In this document: positions 27,335 to 36,457 of the stretch, one piece after another
Numbering within the stretch: the first letter of the stretch is position 1
Layout: every line of letters starts with the position of its first letter
From: CANLBN01 sp050633525
GTDB lineage: Bacteria > Pseudomonadota > Gammaproteobacteria > Pseudomonadales > Cellvibrionaceae
Length of the DNA: 64,000 nt
Assembly (NCBI GenBank): GCA_050633525.1
Contig: JBOEGR010000033.1
Coordinates: forward strand, 1-64,000
Direction of reading: 5' to 3'
The notes under the pieces: model-generated
What the model was told of the DNA's origin: nothing
Database searches by the model: none
What the model saw: the letters and a program-made list of their open reading frames with translations, nothing else
Translations under genes and position numbers: made by a program

Positions 27335-28348
27335 TTAAGTACTGACACAACGGTTAGCTCTTTTACTAAAATCAAGCAAACTGATCATTCTATTTTCACT
27401 CTGATCCCATAACTTTATTTGTAGACATGCAATGATATCGTTTAAACGCAGCGATGTTCTCAGTGGAGAATGCAATTCTTCAATATTTTCCATCGCTTCA
27501 GGTAAACGATAAAAAGGAATTCGGTGATTTAAATGATGAACATGATGACAAGCAATATTACCCGTAAACCAATGCATTAACTTTGACATTTCTATAAAAC
27601 AAGTTGATTTCAAAGCCGCTTCTGAATAAGTCCACTCTTGACGATTTAATAAAATAACATCGGGAAAATTATGCTGAGCATAAAACAAATATGAGCCAAG
27701 GCAGCCAGCTATAGCAATGGGCAACAACCAAGCAAAGATATAATCAAATAAAAAACCAAAATAAAATGCGAATAAGAGCATACAAATATGCAGCAAGATC
27801 ACCAGCAAGCCCATGATATTTTTGACAGGATGGCGAACAAAGCTATTAATGCAATGATCATAAACAAAAACAGTGAGCAGACCTAACACTAAGGTAAGAG
27901 GGTGTCTAACAAAGCGATACTTAAGACGTTCTAGGCGAGTCATACTCATCCACTTTTCAACTGACACCGTCCAAAATGAACCTATATGGGATGTCTCAAT
28001 AACCGCATTATGGGCATGATGAAAATTATGGCTCTGCTTCCATATACCACTAGGCACAAAAACAAGCACACCAAAAACATCAAACAAAGGTTTAGCCCAC
28101 CAAGATTTTTGCAATATGGCTTTGTGATGATAATCATGAAAAAGAATAAAACAACGCGTCACTAAAAGACCAATCAAAATAGCAACACACAATTTTAAAT
28201 AAGGCGAAGATACAATAAAGGAGAAGAATACAGCAGAAAGTAACAACACAAAAGTAGATACAACCACCCAAATGCTGACAACAAGATGCTCTTCAGCATA
28301 ATGGCGAGTTTTACGTATCAATTCAACATTGTTCTCACTTACACTCAT
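27335..28348 (-). CDS. Membrane fatty-acid desaturase
   Basis: An integral membrane di-iron desaturase/hydroxylase of 337 aa. The three histidine clusters are H71-DY-HH75, H107-NF-HH111-A-H113 and HHVHH at 268-272, with an extra QHNF at 225-228. Hydrophobic segments lie near 25-65, 155-165 and 180-222. The region QHNFPD to HHLNHRIP resembles acyl-lipid desaturases of the Bacillus Des/plant omega-6 type. It is the first gene of the desaturase-ACP-ketosynthase-patatin operon, so its substrate may be an acyl-ACP or a membrane lipid. A perfect palindrome lies about 200 nt upstream. Confidence 0.87.
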   Translation of the reverse strand: MSVSENNVELIRKTRHYAEEHLVVSIWVVVSTFVLLLSAVFFSFIVSSPYLKLCVAILIGLLVTRCFILFHDYHHKAILQKSWWAKPLFDVFGVLVFVPSGIWKQSHNFHHAHNAVIETSHIGSFWTVSVEKWMSMTRLERLKYRFVRHPLTLVLGLLTVFVYDHCINSFVRHPVKNIMGLLVILLHICMLLFAFYFGFLFDYIFAWLLPIAIAGCLGSYLFYAQHNFPDVILLNRQEWTYSEAALKSTCFIEMSKLMHWFTGNIACHHVHHLNHRIPFYRLPEAMENIEELHSPLRTSLRLNDIIACLQIKLWDQSENRMISLLDFSKRANRCVST

Positions 28349-28544
28349 AAAGCAGAACTCAAATAAACCATTAAATCAATATGGACTTATCTCTATTTAT
28401 GCACCAATCTTACCAACTTAGCACAAAACAAATAGAATCAACAAAACCTATTCAAAGAACAAGAAATAAGCTTACGCTGGAAAGTAGTATATTTATTATT
28501 GTTAGGACTTTATAACGAATGGGGTAGAAGCGCAATCACAAGAT

Positions 28545-28587
28545 CATTGTTTAAATGATATTATCACGAAATATCATTTAAACAATG
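28545..28587. repeat. Perfect 18-bp inverted repeat upstream of the desaturase operon
   Basis: The arms 28545-28562 and 28570-28587 are exactly complementary (18 of 18) around a 7-nt centre. The repeat is AT-rich and lies between the mscS terminator and the desaturase start, with a TATAAA on the minus strand (28509-28514) about 30 nt downstream. No T-run follows, so it does not look like a terminator. An operator or a recombination/insertion relic are the main options. Confidence 0.7.
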
Positions 28588-28595
28588 CAAGAGGT

Positions 28596-28623
28596 AAAAC
28601 AAAGGCTCCGCAGAGACAGAGCC
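28596..28623 (-). terminator. Rho-independent terminator of mscS
   Basis: On the minus strand, after the mscS stop, GGCTCTG pairs with CGGAGCC (7 bp, one G-U) around a 6-nt loop and is followed by TTTGTTTT. Stem, loop and U-tract are all present, 19 nt past the stop codon. Confidence 0.75.
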
Positions 28624-28641
28624 AAATACCAGGAAAACTAA

Positions 28642-29466
28642 TTACGAACCTTGATAATTGTGCACATCGCGCTGAGGGAAAGGAATAGTACAACCTGCGG
28701 CTTCTAGAGCAAGCTTACCCTTTTCTTGTGTTTCGAAAAAATAATCCCAGTAGTGCTCTGTTTTTACAAAGACACGATAAAGGATATTCACTGAGCTATC
28801 TGCCAACTCACAGACCGCAATAGTATTTGCCTCATTCGAAAGGACACGCTCATCGCTGTTCATCAGCGCAGTTAAGGCGTCTCTAGCCGCTTTCATATCA
28901 TCGCTGTACGAAATACCGAAGGTAATCTCAATAGCGCGCTCTTCACTAGAAGTAAAGTTAACCAAGTTACCATTACTTAATGGGCCATTCGGCAATATAA
29001 TATGACGCTTATCAAATGTTTCCAGTGTCGTAACAAAAATACCCATCTCTTTTACTTCACCCTCATAGCCTTGAGACTCAATGTAATCTCCAACTCTAAT
29101 TGGGCGAAAAATCAACAGCATAACGCCACCCGCCAAATTGCTCAGGCTACCCTGCAAAGCCAAACCGACCGCTAAACCAGCAGCACCCAAAATGGCCACA
29201 AAGGATGTTGTCTGAATCCCCACCATAGAAGCAACACTAATCACTAACATCACTTTTAAGGCAATATTGAGCGCACTACTCAGAAACTTAGCCAGCGTTA
29301 CATCTTTAACATTAGACATTAACTGGCTATTCACGACGCGAGTGATTTTACCGATCAACCACAAGCCTATTAACAAAACCAATAAAGCGAGCAAAAACTG
29401 AACGCCATAAGTAGTGATATAACCAATTGCAGATTGATACAAAGAACCGATATCAATATTTTCCAT
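28642..29466 (-). CDS. mscS: Small-conductance mechanosensitive channel MscS
   Basis: This MscS-family osmotic safety valve has three N-terminal membrane helices (about 18-110), with the pore-lining TM3 rich in Gly/Ala (AAGLAVGLALQGSLSNLAGG). The beta-domain (RPIRVGDYIES) follows. About 274 aa, close to E. coli MscS (286). I choose the second ATG at 29466 because AGGAG abuts the first ATG (29472) directly but stands 6 nt from this one. Terminator downstream, murJ upstream (99 nt gap). Confidence 0.93.
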   Translation of the reverse strand: MENIDIGSLYQSAIGYITTYGVQFLLALLVLLIGLWLIGKITRVVNSQLMSNVKDVTLAKFLSSALNIALKVMLVISVASMVGIQTTSFVAILGAAGLAVGLALQGSLSNLAGGVMLLIFRPIRVGDYIESQGYEGEVKEMGIFVTTLETFDKRHIILPNGPLSNGNLVNFTSSEERAIEITFGISYSDDMKAARDALTALMNSDERVLSNEANTIAVCELADSSVNILYRVFVKTEHYWDYFFETQEKGKLALEAAGCTIPFPQRDVHNYQGS

Positions 29467-29570
29467 TTTCATCTCCTAAATATTGTTATTAATTTATACA
29501 AAATGTAATGACCGGCCTGCATTAGAATAAGTCACAGCGCCCAACGACAACATAAACTGCCTAAGAATAG

Positions 29571-31115
29571 TTAACCCGCTTGCTTTACATGCCTTAATCG
29601 CAAGCCAAATAAAAACAGGCACAACGCGTAGGCACTAAAACCAACGGTGCAAATTGATACAGTATAAATAATACGTTTAGTCGCATCCAAACCAGACCAA
29701 TCACCCAAATACTCTAAGCCAAGCACAACAACCAAGACCATAATTGCATTTGCAGCCAGCAAACGGAAGAAAAATAATTTCCACCCCGCAAAAGGCTGAT
29801 AGATACCTTCTTTGCGCAAGCCCCGATAAAGTAAACCCGCATTCACAAATGCAGAAAGTGACGTCGCTAAGGCCAAACCAACATGACCCAGCTGCCAAAT
29901 AAAATGAAAAGGAATGACTAACAATAAATTGAACAGCATATTAATGGCCATCGCAATAATACCTATCTTCACCGGCGTTTTTGTATCTTGCCGTGAGAAG
30001 TAACCCGGCACTAATACTTTAATTAACATAAAGGCGAGCAAACCCAACGAATAGGCTTTGAGGCTATATGACGACATAAGGATATCATTCGCATTGGTCT
30101 TACCGTACTCAAATAAGGTGCTTAAAATCGGCTGCGCCAATACAAACAACGCTAGAGCAGATGGAATCGCTATCAACAAAATACATCGCAATGCCCAATC
30201 CATTGTTGAACTAAATTTTGTCGTATCGTCTGTGACGTGCTGCCGTGAAAGGCTTGGCAAAATGACAGTGCCGATCGCGATGGCAATGGTTCCAAGCGGC
30301 AACTCCACTAAACGATCAGAATAATACAGCCAAGCAATACTACCCGTAGGCAAAGCGGACGCCAACACCGTATCCAGCAACAAATTAATCTGAGAGACAG
30401 ACACACCGAATATAGCGGGCGCCATCAACATCAATACTCGCTTAACCCCTTCATCTTTAAAATCAACCTTAGGTTTAGGCAATAACTTTAACTTCCATAA
30501 AAAGGGAATTTGAAACGCCAGCTGTACCATACCCGCAACCAACACGCCCCAAGCGAGTGCAATAACGGGGGGGTCGAAATAAGGGCTAACCCATATGGCT
30601 GACGATATAAGGCATACATTGAGCAATACTGGTGTAAACGCAGGTATAGCGAAGCGGTCATAGCTATTTAAGATGGCTCCGGCAAAGCCAGTCAGCGAGA
30701 TAAGCAACAGATAAGGAAAGGTAATACGCAGCATACCTTGAGCCAAATCAAATTTGTCAGGGTCATTCCAAAAGCCAGGAGCGAATATGGTGGTTACTAC
30801 TGGGGCACCAACCACCACTAATAGACTCAAGAGTAATAAAGTAAAACCCAAACAACCACAGACTCGATCAATAAGCCCTTGAACGGCTTCCCTAGTGCCC
30901 TTTTCACGATACTCCGACAACACTGGGACAAAAGCTTGAGCAAAAGCGCCTTCAGCAAATAGGCGGCGCAAGAAATTGGGGATTTTAAATGCGACAAAAA
31001 AGGCATCAGCACCCGATTGCGCACCAATAAGGTGCGCAAATACCACGTCACGGGCTAAACCAAGCACCCGAGAAAGCATTGTCATGGTGCTTACAATCAA
31101 ACCCGACTTGAGCAA
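29571..31115 (-). CDS. murJ: Lipid II flippase MurJ
   Basis: The MviN/MurJ MOP-superfamily transporter flips lipid II across the inner membrane for peptidoglycan synthesis. About 14 membrane helices. Characteristic are TMLSRVLGLARD and NFLRRLFAEGAFAQAFVPVL near the N-terminus. The frame is open to a TTG at 31256. A TTG at 31115 preceded by AAAGG gives the E. coli-like start (LLKSGLIVSTMTM), so I use it; an upstream ATG at 31220 is possible and would add 35 residues. It is divergent from the glucosylglycerate operon. Confidence 0.94.
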   Translation of the reverse strand: MLKSGLIVSTMTMLSRVLGLARDVVFAHLIGAQSGADAFFVAFKIPNFLRRLFAEGAFAQAFVPVLSEYREKGTREAVQGLIDRVCGCLGFTLLLLSLLVVVGAPVVTTIFAPGFWNDPDKFDLAQGMLRITFPYLLLISLTGFAGAILNSYDRFAIPAFTPVLLNVCLISSAIWVSPYFDPPVIALAWGVLVAGMVQLAFQIPFLWKLKLLPKPKVDFKDEGVKRVLMLMAPAIFGVSVSQINLLLDTVLASALPTGSIAWLYYSDRLVELPLGTIAIAIGTVILPSLSRQHVTDDTTKFSSTMDWALRCILLIAIPSALALFVLAQPILSTLFEYGKTNANDILMSSYSLKAYSLGLLAFMLIKVLVPGYFSRQDTKTPVKIGIIAMAINMLFNLLLVIPFHFIWQLGHVGLALATSLSAFVNAGLLYRGLRKEGIYQPFAGWKLFFFRLLAANAIMVLVVVLGLEYLGDWSGLDATKRIIYTVSICTVGFSAYALCLFLFGLRLRHVKQAG

Positions 31116-31381
31116 ACTACCTTTTCTGACACTCTTATTTGTAGGATTAATATTCGTCTCACTCTCGATGACCCAATAGAAAGCGCGAGTGTACTGGATA
31201 TCAAGATCGACCGGAACCATCACTCCAAAAACATTCAGAGTACGACCAAAGAACAATTGCGCACGAACCTTGCATTAACTTGAATAAGCATGCACTAACA
31301 TCAAAACAATATAGTTAGCCGAAACAATAAGCGAGCGCGTCACAAAAGTAATCGCTATACGCTAATAACGGGATTCTACCA

Positions 31382-32308
31382 ATGGGAAGCAACACCTCAG
31401 CAGAAACACTACTAAAAAACTTCTGCATAAAACAAAGCCTACCCGTGCACTACCATGCTTTAGCGACCCAATACTTTATCCCCTTAGCAGACGAGATCAA
31501 CACACTAGCAACAGGAAAAACGACGTTACTTGTTGGTATCAATGGCTCCCAAGGCAGTGGCAAATCAACATTGGCGGCTTTCTTAGAACAACTGCTAACC
31601 AAGACTTACAACAGAACGGTAGCTAACCTTTCAATCGATGATTTTTATCACACCAAGGAATACCGCCAAAAACTTGCTTTAAACAAACACCCTCTATTTA
31701 AAACCCGGGGCGTACCTGGCACCCATGACACCGAACTACTAAAACAAACCCTGTTCGACTTACAGCAACATCAAGGTGTAACCGCAATCCCTCGCTTTGA
31801 TAAAGCCACTGACAATAGGTGCCCAAACAGCCAATGGAGTCAAATTAAAACCCCTGTCGACATTATATTACTCGAAGGATGGTGTATTGGTGTTACCGCG
31901 CAAGACTCCAACAGTTTATCCAAAGCTGTCAATATGCTAGAAGAAAAAGAAGACTCTGAGGGCCACTGGAGGAAAGAGATCAATACATTGATCGATAAGG
32001 AATACCGCGCGTTATTTTCTAACATCGATCACTTAATTATGCTGAAAGCACCCGACTTTCAATGTGTTTATCAATGGCGTCAAAAACAAGAAGATAAGCT
32101 ACGCCAATCTCATAATGCACAAAATAACGAAAGTAGTACTGCAAACATAATGAATACCACTGAATTACAACGATTTATTGAACACTACCAGAGATTAACT
32201 GAACACATGCTATGCTATTTACCTAAGCAAGCTGATGTTGTGTTTGAGCTTGACTACCAACATCAAATAGCAAAAAGGATCAACAATGGAAATACATCAA
32301 GAAGCTAA
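31382..32308 (+). CDS. D-glycerate kinase (GLYK-type P-loop kinase)
   Basis: A 308-aa kinase with Walker A GINGSQGSGKST (about 57-68), SIDDFYHT, a RGVPGTHD motif, PRFDKATD and LLEGWCIG. This series is typical of plant-type D-glycerate 3-kinase/YggC-like proteins in the uridine kinase fold. It would phosphorylate D-glycerate to phosphoglycerate. It is first in a four-gene operon for glucosylglycerate metabolism and overlaps the next gene by 23 nt, so it likely recycles the glycerate released by the phosphorylase at 34541. Confidence 0.83.
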   Translation: MGSNTSAETLLKNFCIKQSLPVHYHALATQYFIPLADEINTLATGKTTLLVGINGSQGSGKSTLAAFLEQLLTKTYNRTVANLSIDDFYHTKEYRQKLALNKHPLFKTRGVPGTHDTELLKQTLFDLQQHQGVTAIPRFDKATDNRCPNSQWSQIKTPVDIILLEGWCIGVTAQDSNSLSKAVNMLEEKEDSEGHWRKEINTLIDKEYRALFSNIDHLIMLKAPDFQCVYQWRQKQEDKLRQSHNAQNNESSTANIMNTTELQRFIEHYQRLTEHMLCYLPKQADVVFELDYQHQIAKRINNGNTSRS

Positions 32309-33146
32309 TCAGCATGAAGGGAACAACTGGATAGTGGTAACGGATCTCGATGGCACCTTACTCGACCATCATAATTATAGTTTTGAGGCAGCACTTGAGA
32401 CGTTAGAAAAATTAAAAAGGCATAAGATGCCAATCATCATCAATAGCAGCAAAACAGCAAGCGAAATTGAAGAGCTGCGGTCTTCACTTAACAACCAACA
32501 CCCCTTTATTGTTGAAAATGGTTCTGGACTAATGATCCCCAAGAACTACTTTGCTAATCAACCAGAAGGCAGTGAAAGCCTAGGCCCTTATTGGGAAGTA
32601 ACTTTAGGCAAACCCAGAACCGAACTAATTGAAAAACTCAATAAATTACCGCCTGAATTCAAACAGTACTATCGAAGCTATCATCAATCGAGCGTAGAAG
32701 ACATTATGCGCATCACTAGCCTGTCTCGAGAGCAAGCTGAATGCTCAATGGATAGGCGTTATACAGAACCACTGCAATGGTTAGGCAACTCCGACCAGCG
32801 TAAACAATTTTTTTGGCACTTACACAAGCAACATATTCACTTTACCGAAGGAGGACGTTTTATCCACTTAATGGGACACACCAACAAAGGTAGTGCAACA
32901 ACATGGCTGGCAAAACATTACGAAAAAGAATACCAAAAAAAGGTGAAAATTGTTGCGCTTGGCGACGGCAACAATGATGTCGACATGCTAAAAGCGGCCG
33001 ATGTCGCCATTGTCGTAAAATCACCTGTGAACAAACCACCAAAATTTGAGCACCGCTGTAAAATAATGACCGATAAAACGGGACCTGAAGGATGGTCAGA
33101 AGCAATCGAAACACTCTTCTTTGAACACATAGAGACAGAATTATAA
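32286..33146 (+). CDS. Glucosyl-/mannosyl-3-phosphoglycerate phosphatase
   Basis: A HAD-superfamily phosphatase of the MPGP family, 286 aa. Motif I is DLDGTLLD (nucleophile Asp in TDLDG), with Ser in NSSKTASE as motif II. Motifs III/IV are KGSATTW and ALGDGNNDVDML. The family removes phosphate from mannosyl- or glucosyl-3-phosphoglycerate. With a glucosyl-type synthase as next gene, the likely product is glucosylglycerate. Its start lies inside the kinase gene (23-nt overlap), and 42 nt separate it from the synthase. Confidence 0.85.
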   Translation: MEIHQEANQHEGNNWIVVTDLDGTLLDHHNYSFEAALETLEKLKRHKMPIIINSSKTASEIEELRSSLNNQHPFIVENGSGLMIPKNYFANQPEGSESLGPYWEVTLGKPRTELIEKLNKLPPEFKQYYRSYHQSSVEDIMRITSLSREQAECSMDRRYTEPLQWLGNSDQRKQFFWHLHKQHIHFTEGGRFIHLMGHTNKGSATTWLAKHYEKEYQKKVKIVALGDGNNDVDMLKAADVAIVVKSPVNKPPKFEHRCKIMTDKTGPEGWSEAIETLFFEHIETEL

Positions 33147-33188
33147 ATTTAACCATACAAATAAACTAAGCAATTACAGGAACCAATC

Positions 33189-34409
33189 ATGGGTGACTTT
33201 TATCAAAACGGCATCATCACGACACTGCATGACCTATCAAATAGAAAACTTGACGAGCTGGAATATGAGTTAGAATGTTTTTCAAAAGTAAGACCAATGT
33301 CATTACTTTTACCATCACTATTTTCCGAGCTAGAAGGGGAAGCACTACCCAATATTATTAAGCACTTAAAAGAAGTTCCTTACTTGAACGAAATTGTGAT
33401 TGGTTTAGATCGAGCAGATGAAAAACAGTATCGACATGCTCTCAATTTTTTTGGAAAACTCCCACAACACCATCGGGTGCTATGGAATGATGGACCACGT
33501 TTACAAGCAATAGATAAAGAACTAAAAGAGCGCGGACTGGCTCCCCAAGAATTAGGAAAAGGTAGAAATGTTTGGTATTGCTTAGGCTATATTTTTTCAT
33601 CTGGGAAAAGTGAATCTATCGCCCTGCATGACTGCGACATCTTAACCTATGATCGCCGTTTACTCGCAAGACTGATATACCCTGTTGCAAACCCTAATTT
33701 TAACTACGAATTTTGCAAAGGGTATTATGCTCGTATTGCAGAGCAGAATATGAATGGTCGCGTATGTCGCTTACTCGTTACCCCCTTACTGCGCGCACTA
33801 AAACGTATTGTTGGAGATTCACCTTATTTAGATTATATGGATAGTTATCGCTATTCTCTCGCTGGCGAATTTTCATTTAGACGCGATGTTATTTCCGACA
33901 TTCGCATCCCCAGTGATTGGGGTTTGGAGATAGGCGTATTATCAGAAGTTCATAGAAACTATGCTAATAATCGCCTATGCCAGGTTGACATTGCAGAAAC
34001 CTACGACCACAAACACCAAGAATTATCAGCCGACGACGCCACTGCCGGCCTCTCGAAAATGTCCATCGACATCAGTAAGGCTTTATTTCGTAAACTGGCA
34101 ACACAAGGTGTTATTTTTACAAACGAGACGTTTCGCACAATCAAAGCCACTTACTTTAGAATTGCGCTTGATTTTGTCGAGACATATAAAAATGACGCCA
34201 TCATTAACGGACTTAACATTGATGTTCACAAAGAAGAGATGGCCGTCGAAATGTTCGCTAAAAACTTAATGAAGGCAGGGCAGGAATTCATCGACAAGCC
34301 AATGGAAAACCCTTTTATTCCTAGCTGGAGTCGAGTTGTTAGCGCCATACCCGACATATACGAGCGTTTACATGAAGCAGTTGAAGAAGATAACAAAGAA
34401 TTTTCTTAA
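33189..34409 (+). CDS. gpgS: Glucosyl-3-phosphoglycerate synthase (GT81)
   Basis: A GT-A fold glycosyltransferase of 406 aa that joins NDP-glucose and 3-phosphoglycerate to form glucosyl-3-phosphoglycerate. The metal-binding DxD is D148-C-D150 (ALHDCDILTYD). PSLFSELEGEALP and KGRNVWYCLGY are characteristic of GpgS. The longer C-terminal helical part matches the roughly 400-aa bacterial/archaeal form rather than the shorter mycobacterial one. It is flanked by its phosphatase and by a GH13_18 phosphorylase, which supports glucosylglycerate as the solute. Confidence 0.88.
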   Translation: MGDFYQNGIITTLHDLSNRKLDELEYELECFSKVRPMSLLLPSLFSELEGEALPNIIKHLKEVPYLNEIVIGLDRADEKQYRHALNFFGKLPQHHRVLWNDGPRLQAIDKELKERGLAPQELGKGRNVWYCLGYIFSSGKSESIALHDCDILTYDRRLLARLIYPVANPNFNYEFCKGYYARIAEQNMNGRVCRLLVTPLLRALKRIVGDSPYLDYMDSYRYSLAGEFSFRRDVISDIRIPSDWGLEIGVLSEVHRNYANNRLCQVDIAETYDHKHQELSADDATAGLSKMSIDISKALFRKLATQGVIFTNETFRTIKATYFRIALDFVETYKNDAIINGLNIDVHKEEMAVEMFAKNLMKAGQEFIDKPMENPFIPSWSRVVSAIPDIYERLHEAVEEDNKEFS

Positions 34410-34540
34410 ACAATTTCTTTTAAAACACTACTCTCAAACAACGTTCATTAACTTGAAGCAATGATAGCTAAACCGATTGTTTTTTTAAAACACCACAAAA
34501 CCACATACATCAATCAACTTTCAGAAAACCTATCTAAATC

Positions 34541-36277
34541 ATGCAAAATGTATCAATAGACCAATTAGCCGAACGCTTAGAGAATCATCTCAATGTCATT
34601 TACACAGATGCAGATAACAGAACACTGGCAAAAAAATTAATTAAGATCATGCGTCTAGATGAGTTTTGTTTTACGCCCTTACATCAACATAACCACTGGA
34701 CAGAGCATGATATTGCAGTTATTACCTACGGCAATTCTATTATCAACAAAAATGAAGCTCCCCTAAAAAGCTTGCATCATTTTATGCATCAATACTTGCA
34801 CGACCATATTAATACTGTACACATACTACCTTTCTTTCCCTATTGTGCGGACGATGGCTTCTCAGTCATTAATTATCGACAGGTCAACGAAGAATTGGGT
34901 TCATGGGATGATATTGACCTAATCAGTCGAGATTTCAGACTTATGTCTGATCTCGTTATCAATCATTGCTCTAAAGATAACGAATGGTTTCGACAATTTA
35001 TTCGCAATGAACCACCCGGAAATACCTTTTTTGTTACAAGGTCGCCCGATGTTGATACATCTGAAGTGGTACGACCACGAACAACGCCATTGCTGCGAGA
35101 GACTGAAACAGAAGCTGGAACCAAACATGTATGGTGTACCTTTAGTCACGATCAAGTCGACTTGGACTTTCAAAATCCAGATGTTCTCTGTGCGATGGTA
35201 GGTATTATCCGTTATTACCTTGACCACGGTATACGTGTTTTCCGGTTTGATGCTGTTGCATTTTTATGGAAAGAATTAGGCACTAGCTGTATTAATCTGC
35301 CACAGACCCACGAGATAGTCAGACTACTAAGAACACTAATAGAACACGCACAAAAAGATGCCATCATCATTACAGAAACCAATATTCCCAACCGCGAAAA
35401 CTTGTCCTATTTTGGCAACGGCAATGAAGCACACTGTATTTATAATTTCTCTCTTCCACCGCTCTTACTCAACACCTTAATTACCGGTGATTGTCGCTAT
35501 TTGAAGAGTTGGATGATGACCATGCCGCCAGCGCAAAACGGCACCACTTATTTTAATTTTATTGCTTCCCACGATGGCATTGGATTAAGGCCCGCTGAAG
35601 GCTTATTGAGCGATGAAGAGATTGAAACACTCACCAACACCATGGATTCGTTTGGTGGGAAAATTTCGTGGAGGGCTCTGGATAACGGCGTCAACAAGCC
35701 CTACGAAATTAATATTGCGTTATTTGATGCATTAAAGGGGACAACAAAAGGACCTGATCAATGGCAAATACCCCGCTTTATTTGTGCTCACGCCATAATG
35801 CTTGCACTTGAGGGAATACCCGCTTTTTACATACACAGCCTCCTTGCAACAGAAAATGACTTAGAGGGCGTCAAAATCAAGGGGCATAATCGAGCCATTA
35901 ACCGCCATCAATGGGACGCACCAATACTATCGGAACAGCTATCAAACGACGCCAGCCATAGCAGCCAAGTCTTAAAACAATTGAAAAAGCTTATTCACAT
36001 ACGCAAACAACAAATAGCATTCCATCCTAGTGCCACCCAGTTTACACTGCACATCAACGACCAAATATTCGCCTTTTGGAGACAAAGTACCGATAGACGC
36101 CAAAGTATCTTCTGCTTACACAATATCAGTGATACTCCCCAAACTATCCAGCTCTCTAGCATTAACCTTATTGTGACCGATAAGTGGCATGATTTAATTA
36201 GCGGCACCCAACTCGAAAACCAAGGAGAAGAAATGGTTATCGCCCCCTATCAGGCACTATGGTTAAGCAATTTTTAA
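34541..36277 (+). CDS. GH13_18 glycoside phosphorylase, likely glucosylglycerate phosphorylase
   Basis: A 578-aa member of the sucrose phosphorylase subfamily (GH13_18). The catalytic residues are nucleophile D237 (FRFDAVAF), acid/base E279 (ITETN) and stabiliser D345 (ASHDGIG). The family includes sucrose phosphorylase, sucrose-6-phosphate phosphorylase and glucosylglycerate phosphorylase. Because the operon encodes glucosylglycerate synthesis and a glycerate kinase, glucosylglycerate + Pi to glucose-1-phosphate + D-glycerate is the most likely reaction. It lies 131 nt after gpgS, so it may have extra control. Confidence 0.82.
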   Translation: MQNVSIDQLAERLENHLNVIYTDADNRTLAKKLIKIMRLDEFCFTPLHQHNHWTEHDIAVITYGNSIINKNEAPLKSLHHFMHQYLHDHINTVHILPFFPYCADDGFSVINYRQVNEELGSWDDIDLISRDFRLMSDLVINHCSKDNEWFRQFIRNEPPGNTFFVTRSPDVDTSEVVRPRTTPLLRETETEAGTKHVWCTFSHDQVDLDFQNPDVLCAMVGIIRYYLDHGIRVFRFDAVAFLWKELGTSCINLPQTHEIVRLLRTLIEHAQKDAIIITETNIPNRENLSYFGNGNEAHCIYNFSLPPLLLNTLITGDCRYLKSWMMTMPPAQNGTTYFNFIASHDGIGLRPAEGLLSDEEIETLTNTMDSFGGKISWRALDNGVNKPYEINIALFDALKGTTKGPDQWQIPRFICAHAIMLALEGIPAFYIHSLLATENDLEGVKIKGHNRAINRHQWDAPILSEQLSNDASHSSQVLKQLKKLIHIRKQQIAFHPSATQFTLHINDQIFAFWRQSTDRRQSIFCLHNISDTPQTIQLSSINLIVTDKWHDLISGTQLENQGEEMVIAPYQALWLSNF

Positions 36278-36356
36278 GCATAATGCGACGAGAGTCACAT
36301 TTTTCACAAAAAGTAGCTTAAAAAGTAGAACTGCGTCTTAAAACTGGCTTTTTCGC

Positions 36357-36381
36357 TTGACTTTGTATAAAATTAAGTCAA
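36357..36381. promoter_or_regulatory. TTGACTT/AAGTCAA dyad upstream of a small gene
   Basis: A perfect 7-bp inverted repeat (36357-36363 and 36375-36381) with an 11-nt AT-rich centre lies 77 nt before the ATG of the 118-aa protein. The left arm could double as a -35 hexamer (TTGACT), but I do not find a well-spaced -10. Possible operator only. Confidence 0.3.
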
Positions 36382-36457
36382 TTAGATTATTTAACATACA
36401 TTTGAAATGCTTTTGACTAGCTATCTCATATTTTAAGGACATATTAAGGATAAGTTT

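Noticed and set aside
34451..34495. CAAT...ATTG hairpin with T-run between gpgS and the phosphorylase
   Set aside because: The stem is only 4 bp with a 13-nt loop, too weak to call a terminator despite the seven T's.
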